Shown: positions 14,446 to 20,452 of the stretch, piece by piece
Layout: each line of letters starts with the position of its first letter
Numbering within the stretch: the first letter of the stretch is position 1
Assembly: GCA_022839525.1 (NCBI GenBank)
Contig: JALHET010000008.1
Span: 1 to 20,452 of the forward strand
Source: Lentisphaerota bacterium
GTDB lineage: Bacteria > Verrucomicrobiota > Kiritimatiellia > RFP12 > UBA1067
Length of the DNA: 20,452 bases
Direction of reading: 5' to 3'
Translations under genes and position numbers: made by a program
Notes under the pieces: generated by a model
The model's database searches: none
The model's input: the letters and a program-made list of their open reading frames with translations, nothing else
Told to the model about the DNA's origin: nothing

Positions 14446-15048
14446 CTAAGGCCGGATCGCGTCGACTTTTCCGCATGCGTCGCGCAGAAAGCCGGCGATC
14501 GGCTCTAGTCCCTGAGTGAATCCGGTGGAGAGAAAAACATTAACGGCCTCCTTCGCCATGTCGGCGCCCCAGATCATCTGGCCGAGGCAGAGCACGTTGG
14601 CGTTGTTGATCGCCCGGCACATTTTCGCGGCATAGACCGATTCCACGACTGAGGCCGTCACGCCTTTGAAGCGGTTGGCTACAATCGACATGCCCATGCC
14701 CGTTCCGCAGAAAAGAATCGCCCTCTCAGCCTGTCCCGCCTGCATCGCCCTGCACACGGCGACCGCGCTTTCGTAGTAGGGGCGCGCGTGACCCTGGCTG
14801 GCGCTGAAATCGATGACCCCGTATCCTTTTTCTTTCAGATGTGCCACGACCGCATCCTTCAGCGACACCGCATACGGGTCGGCTGCCACCAGAATTTTTT
14901 TGTTGTCCGCCATTTCCTGTTTCTCCTTGTTTGTCTCGTTGTCCGCCTGTGCCGCATGTGCGGCCACACCCGCAAGCGCCGTTCCCGCGACGCCAGCCTG
15001 AACCAAAAAAGACCGTCTGGTTGTGTTACTGCCCACGTTTTTCCCCAT
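14446..15048 (-). CDS. rpiB: RpiB/LacA/LacB-family sugar-phosphate isomerase with Tat signal and altered active site
   Basis: A 200-residue protein. Residues 47-200 are a full RpiB/LacAB domain with Cys114 in FCGTGMGMSI (the catalytic base Cys66 of E. coli RpiB) and NNANVLCLG. Two E. coli residues are replaced: His10 of CDH becomes Pro58 in AADPY, and the ring-opening His99 becomes Ile147 in CRAINNANV. Ribose-5-phosphate may therefore not be the substrate. Residues 1-34 form a Tat-type signal (TTRRSFLVQAG, then A-rich to HAAQA), abnormal for a cytosolic sugar-phosphate enzyme. An in-frame ATG at 14913 (Met46) has AAGGAG nine bases upstream and would give a signal-free, normal-length protein. 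GGAGG (15059-15063) lies before ATG 15048. The stop of the 37-residue stub abuts this start (TGAATG). Confidence 0.8.
   Translation of the reverse strand: MGKNVGSNTTRRSFLVQAGVAGTALAGVAAHAAQADNETNKEKQEMADNKKILVAADPYAVSLKDAVVAHLKEKGYGVIDFSASQGHARPYYESAVAVCRAMQAGQAERAILFCGTGMGMSIVANRFKGVTASVVESVYAAKMCRAINNANVLCLGQMIWGADMAKEAVNVFLSTGFTQGLEPIAGFLRDACGKVDAIRP
14911..14934 (-). promoter_or_regulatory. Internal ribosome binding site and ATG in the RpiB-like gene
   Basis: On the - strand AAGGAG, nine bases, then ATG (14913-14911) begins M-A-D-N-K-K-I-L-V, exactly where a normal RpiB starts. This could produce a cytoplasmic form beside the Tat-targeted one, or be the only real start, with the upstream part a relic. 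Confidence 0.45.
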
Positions 15049-15162
15049 TCAATCCGTGCCTCCGCCGGTAACCGCGATGTCACATGCCAGCGGTGGCGGT
15101 GCCGCGACGCCTGCCGATACGGTCACGGCCAACAGGAGAAGGCCTGCCCGGTAGATTGTCAT
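15049..15162 (-). pseudogene. 37-residue stub: signal peptide plus start of an FAD-binding Rossmann fold
   Basis: From ATG 15162 the - strand encodes 37 residues: a signal-peptide-like segment (MTIYRAGLLLLAVTVSAGVA), a Pro/Ala stretch, then CDIAVTGGGTD and TGA. The G-x-G-x-x-G start of secreted FAD-dependent oxidoreductases in PVC bacteria typically reads (Y/C)-D-(V/I)-x-V-x-G-G-G-T-A/G-G, so this looks like their first 37 residues, cut at the dinucleotide loop. The TGA directly abuts the RpiB-like ATG. There is no ribosome binding site, but the predicted transcription start is only about 3 bases upstream. Alternatively it is a real small exported peptide or a leader ORF. Confidence 0.45.
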
Positions 15163-15171
15163 GCGGGAAAC

Positions 15172-15199
15172 TTTACAGCGTTTGTGCGGTTATTGTCAA
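15172..15199 (-). promoter_or_regulatory. Promoter for the stub/RpiB-like/helical-protein transcript
   Basis: On the - strand a perfect TTGACA (15194-15199) is followed after 16 bases by TGTAAA (15172-15177, four of six matches). The predicted start falls near 15165, so the stub ATG at 15162 would be leaderless, or the RpiB-like start would have a leader of about 117 bases. Confidence 0.5.
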
Positions 15200-15494
15200 C
15201 GCGTGACCCCTTGTTTAAGGGCGGCAGTTTTTCACGTTGCAAACTTTTCCGGTGTGAAACTAAAACTTAGATAAGTGGAAACAGTTCCAAAGCAATCCGT
15301 TAGAATAAACAATTATATTAAAGCCGTGCGGAAGAAACCCATCGCGAATAAGTGCTGTTGCTAGGTGCCGGAGGCTCTGCTAAACTAACCGAATTAATTT
15401 CTGGACGCGGGACGTCTGCACCGTTTAGTGCGGTAAAAACAGTGCCAGTCGGCACAAGTGATGCGTCCGCTGAAGCAACGAAAGGGGGCATGCG
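15200..15494. other. Intergenic region upstream of the SMP-30-like gene
   Basis: It contains a weak hairpin CCCTT-GTTT-AAGGG (15208-15221), an AT-rich stretch (15298-15322) that may include a promoter but has no good hexamer pair, and a short hairpin GTGCC-AGTC-GGCAC (15442-15455) about 40 bases before the start. A 48-codon frame from 15352 is listed separately. Confidence 0.4.
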
Positions 15495-15498
15495 ATGA
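15352..15498 (+). CDS. Possible 48-residue small ORF coupled to the SMP-30-like gene
   Basis: A GTG at 15352, immediately after an in-frame TAA, opens a 48-codon frame (starting VLLLGAGGSAKLTELISGRG) that ends at TGA 15496-15498. It overlaps the next ATG as ATGA, the classic coupling arrangement. The composition is protein-like (few rare residues, Ser/Thr/Ala/Gly-rich). There is no ribosome binding site for the GTG and no family match, so it may be a chance frame or the tail of a decayed gene. Confidence 0.2.
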   Translation: MLLLGAGGSAKLTELISGRGTSAPFSAVKTVPVGTSDASAEATKGGMR

Positions 15499-16622
15499 GC
15501 AAGGCGACGATGTGGGTGTTGGCTGGCGTGACCGCGACGGTCGTGTGGGGGGTGATGGCTGCGGATGCGGCGGACGTGTTGGATGAGAAGTATCGCCCGA
15601 AACTGTTCAAGCAGTTCGGCGACCACGTCAACACGCCGGACGGGCTGGCCCAGGACCGGCACGGCAACATCTTTTTAGCCGCGCCCAACTTTGTGGACAA
15701 GTCGTATGCCGGCACCATCATGAAGATGGACAAGAAGAGCGGCAAATGGTCGGTTTTCGTGGCGGGGCTGCTGCATCCCGACACCCGGCGTGGCGCGCCG
15801 ATGGGTATGGAGTTCGACGGGGACGGCAACCTTTACTACTGCGACAACCAATACTTTTTCGACAAGAACTACAAGTCGCGCATCATGCGCGTGGTGATCG
15901 ACAAGAACGGCGAGCCGTTGAAAATCGAGCCTGTCGTCGAGAATATCAAACTGGCGAACGCGGTGCGTGTCCGCGGCAACGCGATCATCTTCACGGACAC
16001 CTTTTTCGATGTTGCGGGCAAAAATCAGGGGGGCGTCTACCGTGTGCCGATGAGCGCGTTCAAAGACCGTCCTGCCCGACTGCTTCCGAAGGAGCAGGCA
16101 TCGAACGACCCGTACTGCCTCGGCCTCACCGATACCGTGCCGCTGCCGCACCGAAAGGACGCCGCTGGCGCGGACGGCCTGTGCATCGACGGGGACGGCA
16201 ACATCTATACCGGAAACTTCGGCGACGGGCATTTCTATGTCCTGAAGCTTAAGCCGGACGGCACGTATGAGAAGCCGCGGACGCTGATCAATGACCCGAA
16301 GGTGTTCCCCTGCTGCGACGGGATCTGCTATTACGCCAAAAAAGATTGGATCATCATGACCGACTCCGAGCGCAACGCGGTTCTCTACTGGGACATCAAG
16401 GCCGGCAAGCTCGGTACGCTGTGGATGAATGACGACACTGACGGCGCGGATGGGCTGTTGGATCAGCCCTGCGAGCCGATGGTGTGGGGCGACAAGCTGA
16501 TTGTCGTGAACTTCGACATGAGTTTTCCCGGGCTCAAGAACACGAGGAACGACTCGGTTCACACGGTCAGCGTGATTAATCTGGGTTCGTCGGGGTGCCC
16601 TTTCCTGAACCTGTTCCGGTAA
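15495..16622 (+). CDS. Secreted SMP-30/gluconolactonase-like beta-propeller protein
   Basis: A 375-residue exported protein. Residues 1-25 are a signal peptide (MSKATMWVLAGVTATVVWGV, then AADA). The remainder has repeated propeller-blade motifs of the type D-x-x-G-N-(I/L)-(F/Y): DRHGNIFLA (54-62), DGDGNLYYC and DGDGNIYTG. NTPDGLAQD and GADGLCIDG fit the inner strands of a six-bladed propeller, where metal ligands of SMP-30/gluconolactonases are found. Family members hydrolyse sugar lactones or act as binding scaffolds; which applies here is not decided. The last 11 residues (after VSVINL) are an unusual short tail. GGGGG about seven bases before ATG 15495 serves as ribosome binding site. deoC follows after 93 bases with a repeat-like hairpin between. 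Confidence 0.78.
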   Translation: MSKATMWVLAGVTATVVWGVMAADAADVLDEKYRPKLFKQFGDHVNTPDGLAQDRHGNIFLAAPNFVDKSYAGTIMKMDKKSGKWSVFVAGLLHPDTRRGAPMGMEFDGDGNLYYCDNQYFFDKNYKSRIMRVVIDKNGEPLKIEPVVENIKLANAVRVRGNAIIFTDTFFDVAGKNQGGVYRVPMSAFKDRPARLLPKEQASNDPYCLGLTDTVPLPHRKDAAGADGLCIDGDGNIYTGNFGDGHFYVLKLKPDGTYEKPRTLINDPKVFPCCDGICYYAKKDWIIMTDSERNAVLYWDIKAGKLGTLWMNDDTDGADGLLDQPCEPMVWGDKLIVVNFDMSFPGLKNTRNDSVHTVSVINLGSSGCPFLNLFR

Positions 16623-16656
16623 ACAAGGGGTTCATGGATCATCCCGCCCCGAACAG

Positions 16657-16679
16657 GGATACTAAAAAGAGGTGTCCCT
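16657..16679. repeat. Short REP-like hairpin
   Basis: GGGATA (16657-16662) pairs with TGTCCC (16674-16679), one G-T pair included, around a purine-rich loop CTAAAAAGAGG. The form GGGATAC-TAAAAAG-GTGTCCC resembles short palindromes associated with REP-type (IS200-like tyrosine) transposases, but no transposase is in the window. Confidence 0.35.
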
Positions 16680-16715
16680 TTGCTTGCCGGGCTCGGGCTA
16701 CATGGGGAGAAGACG

Positions 16716-17408
16716 ATGAGCGAGGTGCCGGTCACGAAAGAGCGTGCCGCGAAGATGATGGATCACGCGGTGCTGAAGCCCTCAATGACCGATGCGGACA
16801 TCCGGAAAAACGCCGCGATGTGTGTGGCCAGAGGCGTGGGCGGCCTCTGCGTGCGTCCGACGGATGCCGCGCTTGCCGCCAGGCTGTTGAAGGGTTCGGG
16901 AACGGCTCTGGCGGTCGTGATCGGTTTTCCGCACGGCGCGAGCCGCTCCGAAGTGAAGGCGCTCGAAGCGAAACTGGCGATTGACGACGGCGCGGACGAG
17001 TTGGACATGGTGATGAACATTGGCAAATTCCTTTCGGGCGAGTACGGGTATGTCAAAAAGGACATTGAGGCGGTGGTGGCCGTGGCCAAGCCTAAAGGCG
17101 TGCTCGTGAAAGTGATTCTGGAATCGTGTCTGCTCACGCTGGAACAGGTCGCCCAAGCATGTGAGATCGCGGTCGCGGCCGGGGCTGACTACGTGAAAAC
17201 GTCGACGGGGTTCAATGGGGACGGCGCGACGGTCGAGCAGGTCGCGGCAATGCTGAAAACCTGCGCAGGCCGCGCCAAGGTCAAGCCTTCGGGCGGTATC
17301 CGGGACTGGAACCGTGCCGTGATGTTCCTGAAGATGGGCGTGGGCCGTTTGGGTGTGAGCGCGACCGACAGGATCCTCGACGGCGCGCCTGTGGCGGACG
17401 GGTGTTGA
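16716..17408 (+). CDS. deoC: Deoxyribose-phosphate aldolase
   Basis: A 230-residue class I aldolase converting 2-deoxyribose-5-phosphate to glyceraldehyde-3-phosphate and acetaldehyde. Landmarks are DHAVLKP (16-22), VIGFPHG (68-74), Asp97 in ELDMVMNIG, Lys132 in VKVILES, the Schiff-base Lys161 in YVKTSTGF and Lys190 in VKPSGGIR, the full E. coli-type Asp/Lys/Lys set. Length fits the short bacterial form (about 220-230). ATG 16716 has GGGGAGA about seven bases upstream; a frame start at 16680 would add 12 residues without such a site. Cytoplasmic. Deoxyribose may come from scavenged nucleosides. The neighbouring RpiB-like gene is on the other strand, so joint regulation is not evident. Confidence 0.92.
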   Translation: MSEVPVTKERAAKMMDHAVLKPSMTDADIRKNAAMCVARGVGGLCVRPTDAALAARLLKGSGTALAVVIGFPHGASRSEVKALEAKLAIDDGADELDMVMNIGKFLSGEYGYVKKDIEAVVAVAKPKGVLVKVILESCLLTLEQVAQACEIAVAAGADYVKTSTGFNGDGATVEQVAAMLKTCAGRAKVKPSGGIRDWNRAVMFLKMGVGRLGVSATDRILDGAPVADGC

Positions 17409-17461
17409 TGCGGGCGGCATGTTGATGCGCTCCTGCGTGATCTTGTTTGACCCCACAGGGA

Positions 17462-17490
17462 TTGTACTCCTGGTATTTATGTGATAAACT
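17462..17490 (+). promoter_or_regulatory. Candidate ppdK promoter
   Basis: TTGTAC (17462-17467), 17 bases, then TAAACT (17485-17490), preceded by TGA to form an extended -10 (TGn). The predicted start near 17497 gives a leader of about 25 bases containing AAGGAAG (17511-17517) before ATG 17522. Confidence 0.5.
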
Positions 17491-17521
17491 GATGTTCTTT
17501 TTTACAAACGAAGGAAGAAAA

Positions 17522-20293
17522 ATGGCAAAGATGGTTAAGAGTTTCAAGAAGGTTTCTGCTAAAAAAACACCGGTCAAGACCGTGAAGTATGTCTACTCCT
17601 TTGGCAACGCCAAGGCGGAGGGTGACGCGGCGATGAAGAACCTGCTCGGCGGTAAGGGCGCGAACTTGGCCGAGATGTGCCGCTTGGGCATTCCTGTGCC
17701 GGCGGGCTTTACGGTGAGTACGGAGTGCTGCACGGCGTATTACGCCAACGGCTGTAAATTGCCTCCCGAGCTGACAGGGGAGGTTCTGACAGCGTTGCGC
17801 AAGGCCGAGAAGATTATGGGCAAGCAGTACGGCGATCCCGCGAATCCGCTGCTCGTCTCCTGCCGTTCCGGCGCGCGTAAATCCATGCCCGGCATGATGG
17901 ATACGGTTTTGAACGTCGGCCTTTCCACAGCCACAATCCCCGGCATGATCAAGAAAACCAACAATCCGCGTTTCGTGTGGGATTCTTACCGTCGTCTGAT
18001 CATGATGTACGCCGATGTCGTGATGGAGAAGGCGGAAGGTTTGGAGCCCGCGTTGGGCAAGGGTATCCGCAAGATCATGGACGAGACGCTGGATCAGTTC
18101 AAGCACGCCCGCGGGTGTTCGTCCGATGCGGATCTGAAAGCCGAAGACCTGCAACTTCTCGCTGATGAGTTCAAGAAGCTGGTCAAGAAACATCTTGGCA
18201 AAGCGTTCCCGGATGATCCGATGGCGCAACTGTGGGGGGGCATTGCTGCCGTGTTCAAGAGCTGGAACGGCAAGAAGGCCGTTTCCTACCGCCGCATTGA
18301 GGGCATCCCGGACGATTGGGGCACTGCCGTAAACGTTCAGGCGATGGTGTTCGGCAACATGGGCGACTCTTCCGCCACTGGCGTGGCCTTCACCCGCGAC
18401 CCGGCCACCGGCGACAACAAATTCTACGGCGAATGGTTGGTCAACGCTCAGGGTGAGGACGTTGTGGCGGGTATCCGCACGCCGAGCCCGATCAACGACG
18501 ATACCAAGAACGAGCAGAACAAGCATCTGCACAGCATGCAGGAGGCGATGCCGGTCACCTATAAGCAGCTTTTCGCCATCCGCAACAAGCTGGAGAAACA
18601 CTACCGCGACATGCTCGACATCGAGTTCACGATTGAGGAGGGCAAGCTGTGGATGCTTCAGTGCCGCGTTGGCAAGCGTACCGGTACTGCGGCGTTGAAC
18701 ATGGCTATGGATATGCTGGCCGAGCGCCTGATCGACCAAAAGACGGCGGTCAAGCGTGTGGAGCCGCATCAGTTGGACGAGTTGCTTCATCCGGTCGTGG
18801 ATCCCAAGTTCGAGAAGAATGCCCAGCCGTTGGCCAAGGGTCTTCCGGCTGGCCCGGGTGCCGCCTGCGGCAAGCTGGTGTTCACGGCCGAGGACGCTGT
18901 CGCCGCGGCTCGCGCGGGCAAAAAATGCATCTTGATCCGCGAGGAGACCAATCCCGAGGATGTCGAGGGGATGCGCGCGGCGGAGGGGATTCTGACGGCC
19001 CGCGGCGGCATGACGTCGCACGCGGCGCTGGTTGCGCGCGGTTGGGGTAAGTGCTGCATCGTTGGTGCCGGGGCTTTGCATGTGAACGTTGCCGCGAAGA
19101 CCGCCAAGATAACGGGGTCGAATCTGCTGCTCAAGGAAGGGGACGTTGTGACGCTCAACGGGACACGGGGCTACGTTTACACCGGACGCCTGCCGATGAT
19201 CGACGCGACGGAGAATCCGCGTTTCCAGAAGTTCATGGCGATGGCTGACAAGTTCCGCACGTTGGGTGTGCGCACCAATGCCGATACGCCGGCTGACGCC
19301 AAGGCGGCCCGTGCGTTCGGCGCCGATGGCATCGGTCTCTTCCGCACGGAGCACATGTTCTACGGTGGGGATAGCGATAAGCCGCTCTTCCTGTTGCGCA
19401 AGATGATTCTCAGCGAGACGCTCGATGAGCGCCGCAGCGCGTTGAAGGAGTTGCTGCCGTTCGTCAAGCGCGACATCAAGGCCACGCTGGAAGCCATGGA
19501 AGGGTTGCCCGTGACGATCCGCCTGCTCGATCCGCCGCTGCACGAGTTCGTGCCGCAGGGCGAAGAAAAGCAGGCCGAATTGGCTTCCGCCCTGGGTATC
19601 AGCGCTGCGGATGTCCGCAAGCGCGGCGAAGCCCTGCACGAGAGCAACCCTATGATGGGGCACCGCGGCGTCCGCCTCGGCGTAACCTATCCCGAGGTGA
19701 CCGAGATGCAAGTACGCGCGATCTTTGAATCGGCGGCCGAACTCCTTGCGGTCGGCAAGAAGTGCAAGCCCGAGATCATGGTTCCGGTCACCTGCGATGT
19801 GAGCGAGCTGAGGCACCAGAAGCAGGTCATCGCCCGCGTGCATGCTGAGGTGTGCAAGGAAAAGAAGATCAAGAACATATCCTACATGGTTGGCACGATG
19901 ATTGAGATTCCGCGTGCCGCCCTTACGGCGCATAAGATTGCTGCCGAAGCCGATTTCTTCTCCTTTGGAACCAATGACCTGACTCAGATGACCTTCGGGT
20001 ACAGCCGCGACGACGTGGCCAAGTTCCTGCCGATGTACATCGACAAGGGAATCCTCAAGCAGGATCCATTCGCTGTGCTCGATCAGAACGGTGTGGGACA
20101 GCTGGTGCGCATGGCTGTTGCCAAGGGACGTGAGGTGAAGCCTACCCTCAAGTGCGGTATCTGTGGGGAACACGGAGGTGAGCCTTCTTCCGTGAAGTTC
20201 TGCCATACCGTGGGGCTCAACTATGTCTCCTGCTCGCCCTTCCGGGTGCCCATTGCGCGACTGGCCGCAGCACAGGCTGCCATAGAAGGTTGA
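17522..20293 (+). CDS. ppdK: Pyruvate phosphate dikinase
   Basis: A 923-residue enzyme interconverting pyruvate, ATP and phosphate with PEP, AMP and pyrophosphate. It can serve PPi-saving glycolysis or gluconeogenesis in anaerobes. The ATP-grasp domain begins LLGGKGANLAEM (41-52). The swivelling phosphohistidine domain has GGMTSHAALVARG with catalytic His500. The C-terminal PEP/pyruvate TIM barrel has GIGLFRTEHMF (603-613), GTMIEIPRAA and SFGTNDLTQM, and KCGICGEHGG carries catalytic Cys881. It is about 50 residues longer than the 874-residue Clostridium enzyme. Part of the difference is a Lys-rich N-terminal tail (residues 1-24) before the usual KYVYSFG. ATG 17522 is selected for AAGGAAG just upstream; the 25 in-frame codons before it overlap the promoter. 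Probably monocistronic, ending at a strong terminator. Confidence 0.97.
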   Translation: MAKMVKSFKKVSAKKTPVKTVKYVYSFGNAKAEGDAAMKNLLGGKGANLAEMCRLGIPVPAGFTVSTECCTAYYANGCKLPPELTGEVLTALRKAEKIMGKQYGDPANPLLVSCRSGARKSMPGMMDTVLNVGLSTATIPGMIKKTNNPRFVWDSYRRLIMMYADVVMEKAEGLEPALGKGIRKIMDETLDQFKHARGCSSDADLKAEDLQLLADEFKKLVKKHLGKAFPDDPMAQLWGGIAAVFKSWNGKKAVSYRRIEGIPDDWGTAVNVQAMVFGNMGDSSATGVAFTRDPATGDNKFYGEWLVNAQGEDVVAGIRTPSPINDDTKNEQNKHLHSMQEAMPVTYKQLFAIRNKLEKHYRDMLDIEFTIEEGKLWMLQCRVGKRTGTAALNMAMDMLAERLIDQKTAVKRVEPHQLDELLHPVVDPKFEKNAQPLAKGLPAGPGAACGKLVFTAEDAVAAARAGKKCILIREETNPEDVEGMRAAEGILTARGGMTSHAALVARGWGKCCIVGAGALHVNVAAKTAKITGSNLLLKEGDVVTLNGTRGYVYTGRLPMIDATENPRFQKFMAMADKFRTLGVRTNADTPADAKAARAFGADGIGLFRTEHMFYGGDSDKPLFLLRKMILSETLDERRSALKELLPFVKRDIKATLEAMEGLPVTIRLLDPPLHEFVPQGEEKQAELASALGISAADVRKRGEALHESNPMMGHRGVRLGVTYPEVTEMQVRAIFESAAELLAVGKKCKPEIMVPVTCDVSELRHQKQVIARVHAEVCKEKKIKNISYMVGTMIEIPRAALTAHKIAAEADFFSFGTNDLTQMTFGYSRDDVAKFLPMYIDKGILKQDPFAVLDQNGVGQLVRMAVAKGREVKPTLKCGICGEHGGEPSSVKFCHTVGLNYVSCSPFRVPIARLAAAQAAIEG

Positions 20294-20314
20294 CAGGATT
20301 GTAATGGTAAGGTA

Positions 20315-20349
20315 ACAGGGAGGCGTCCATAGGGACGTCTCCCTGTTTT
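20315..20349 (+). terminator. Intrinsic terminator after ppdK
   Basis: ACAGGGAGGCGTCC (20315-20328) pairs with GGACGTCTCCCTGT (20333-20346), with one G-T pair and a 4-base ATAG loop, and is followed by TTTTG. It lies 22 bases after the ppdK stop. The last 100 bases of the window after it show no further feature. Confidence 0.88.
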
Positions 20350-20452
20350 GTAGGTCGGGCATGATATTAAACTGGCAGGATGCAAGTTCCTGTATGTGCC
20401 GAGTTGATAGGAAACATTAGCGATTGGCAAGGGTGTTGCGGGTAACTGCAAA

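Noticed and set aside
13113..14519. A 468-codon + strand frame opposite the helical secreted protein
   Set aside because: The - strand gene has a signal peptide, ribosome binding site and internal repeat; the + strand translation is low-complexity Gly/Phe/Val with no start signal.
17477..20362. A 961-codon open frame on the - strand opposite ppdK
   Set aside because: It mirrors the ppdK codon register; its His/Arg/Leu-rich translation has no family motifs and ppdK is unmistakable on the other strand.
1..20452. tRNA, rRNA, riboswitch, integrase, transposase or attachment sites
   Set aside because: No recognisable cloverleaf, rRNA segment, riboswitch core or recombinase motif was found by reading; a covariance-model scan would be decisive.

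Overview
The window is about 20 kb of moderately GC-rich bacterial chromosome. It is dominated by carbohydrate-handling genes, and nearly every CDS starts at an ATG behind a purine-rich ribosome binding site. The mix is typical of PVC-superphylum anaerobes, most plausibly Kiritimatiellota, Lentisphaerota or Verrucomicrobiota: several Gfo/Idh/MocA-fold proteins, three Tat-exported proteins, a GH16, a GH109, a ceramidase-fold protein, secreted proteins of unknown function, and pyruvate phosphate dikinase. That assignment is inferred from gene content; there is no rRNA or other marker in the window.

Layout. (1) Bases 1-2539, + strand: the tail of a Tat/GH20-like protein, an N-acetylneuraminate-lyase/DHDPS-family aldolase, a repeat-like inverted element, and two overlapping genes for small four-cysteine paralogues. 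(2) Bases 2666-4447, - strand: a secreted GH16 glycosidase with a CBM6-like C-terminus. It has a near-consensus promoter and a LacI-type palindrome just downstream of the predicted transcription start. (3) Bases 4448-5049: the divergent intergenic region, holding this promoter, a small remnant that looks like a metallophosphoesterase N-terminus, and a -35-like box for the next operon. (4) Bases 5050-13080, + strand: a probable six-gene operon of GH109-type Tat lipoprotein, GH20-like Tat protein, DegT aminotransferase, secreted protein of unknown function, Gfo/Idh/MocA oxidoreductase and cytoplasmic ceramidase-fold hydrolase. (5) Bases 13101-15162, - strand: a secreted protein with an internal helical duplication, an RpiB/LacAB-fold protein with a Tat signal and altered active site, and a 37-residue stub resembling the start of a secreted flavoprotein. 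(6) Bases 15495-20293, + strand: a secreted SMP-30-like beta-propeller protein, deoC and ppdK, closed by a strong intrinsic terminator.

How the genes could work together (inference). Exported enzymes (GH16, GH109, GH20-like, the 551-residue secreted protein) would trim a complex, possibly amino-sugar-rich, glycan. Cytoplasmic oxidoreductase, aminotransferase, aldolase and isomerase functions would process the released sugars. DeoC and PPDK connect to central metabolism. The combination of GH109, an NAL-like aldolase, a GH20-like protein and GH16 would suit a mucin-type or other N-acetylhexosamine glycan, but no substrate is proven by sequence. The most unusual items are the Tat-tagged RpiB-like protein, the paired four-cysteine paralogues, the truncated gene stubs in the intergenic regions, and the GH16 promoter/operator.
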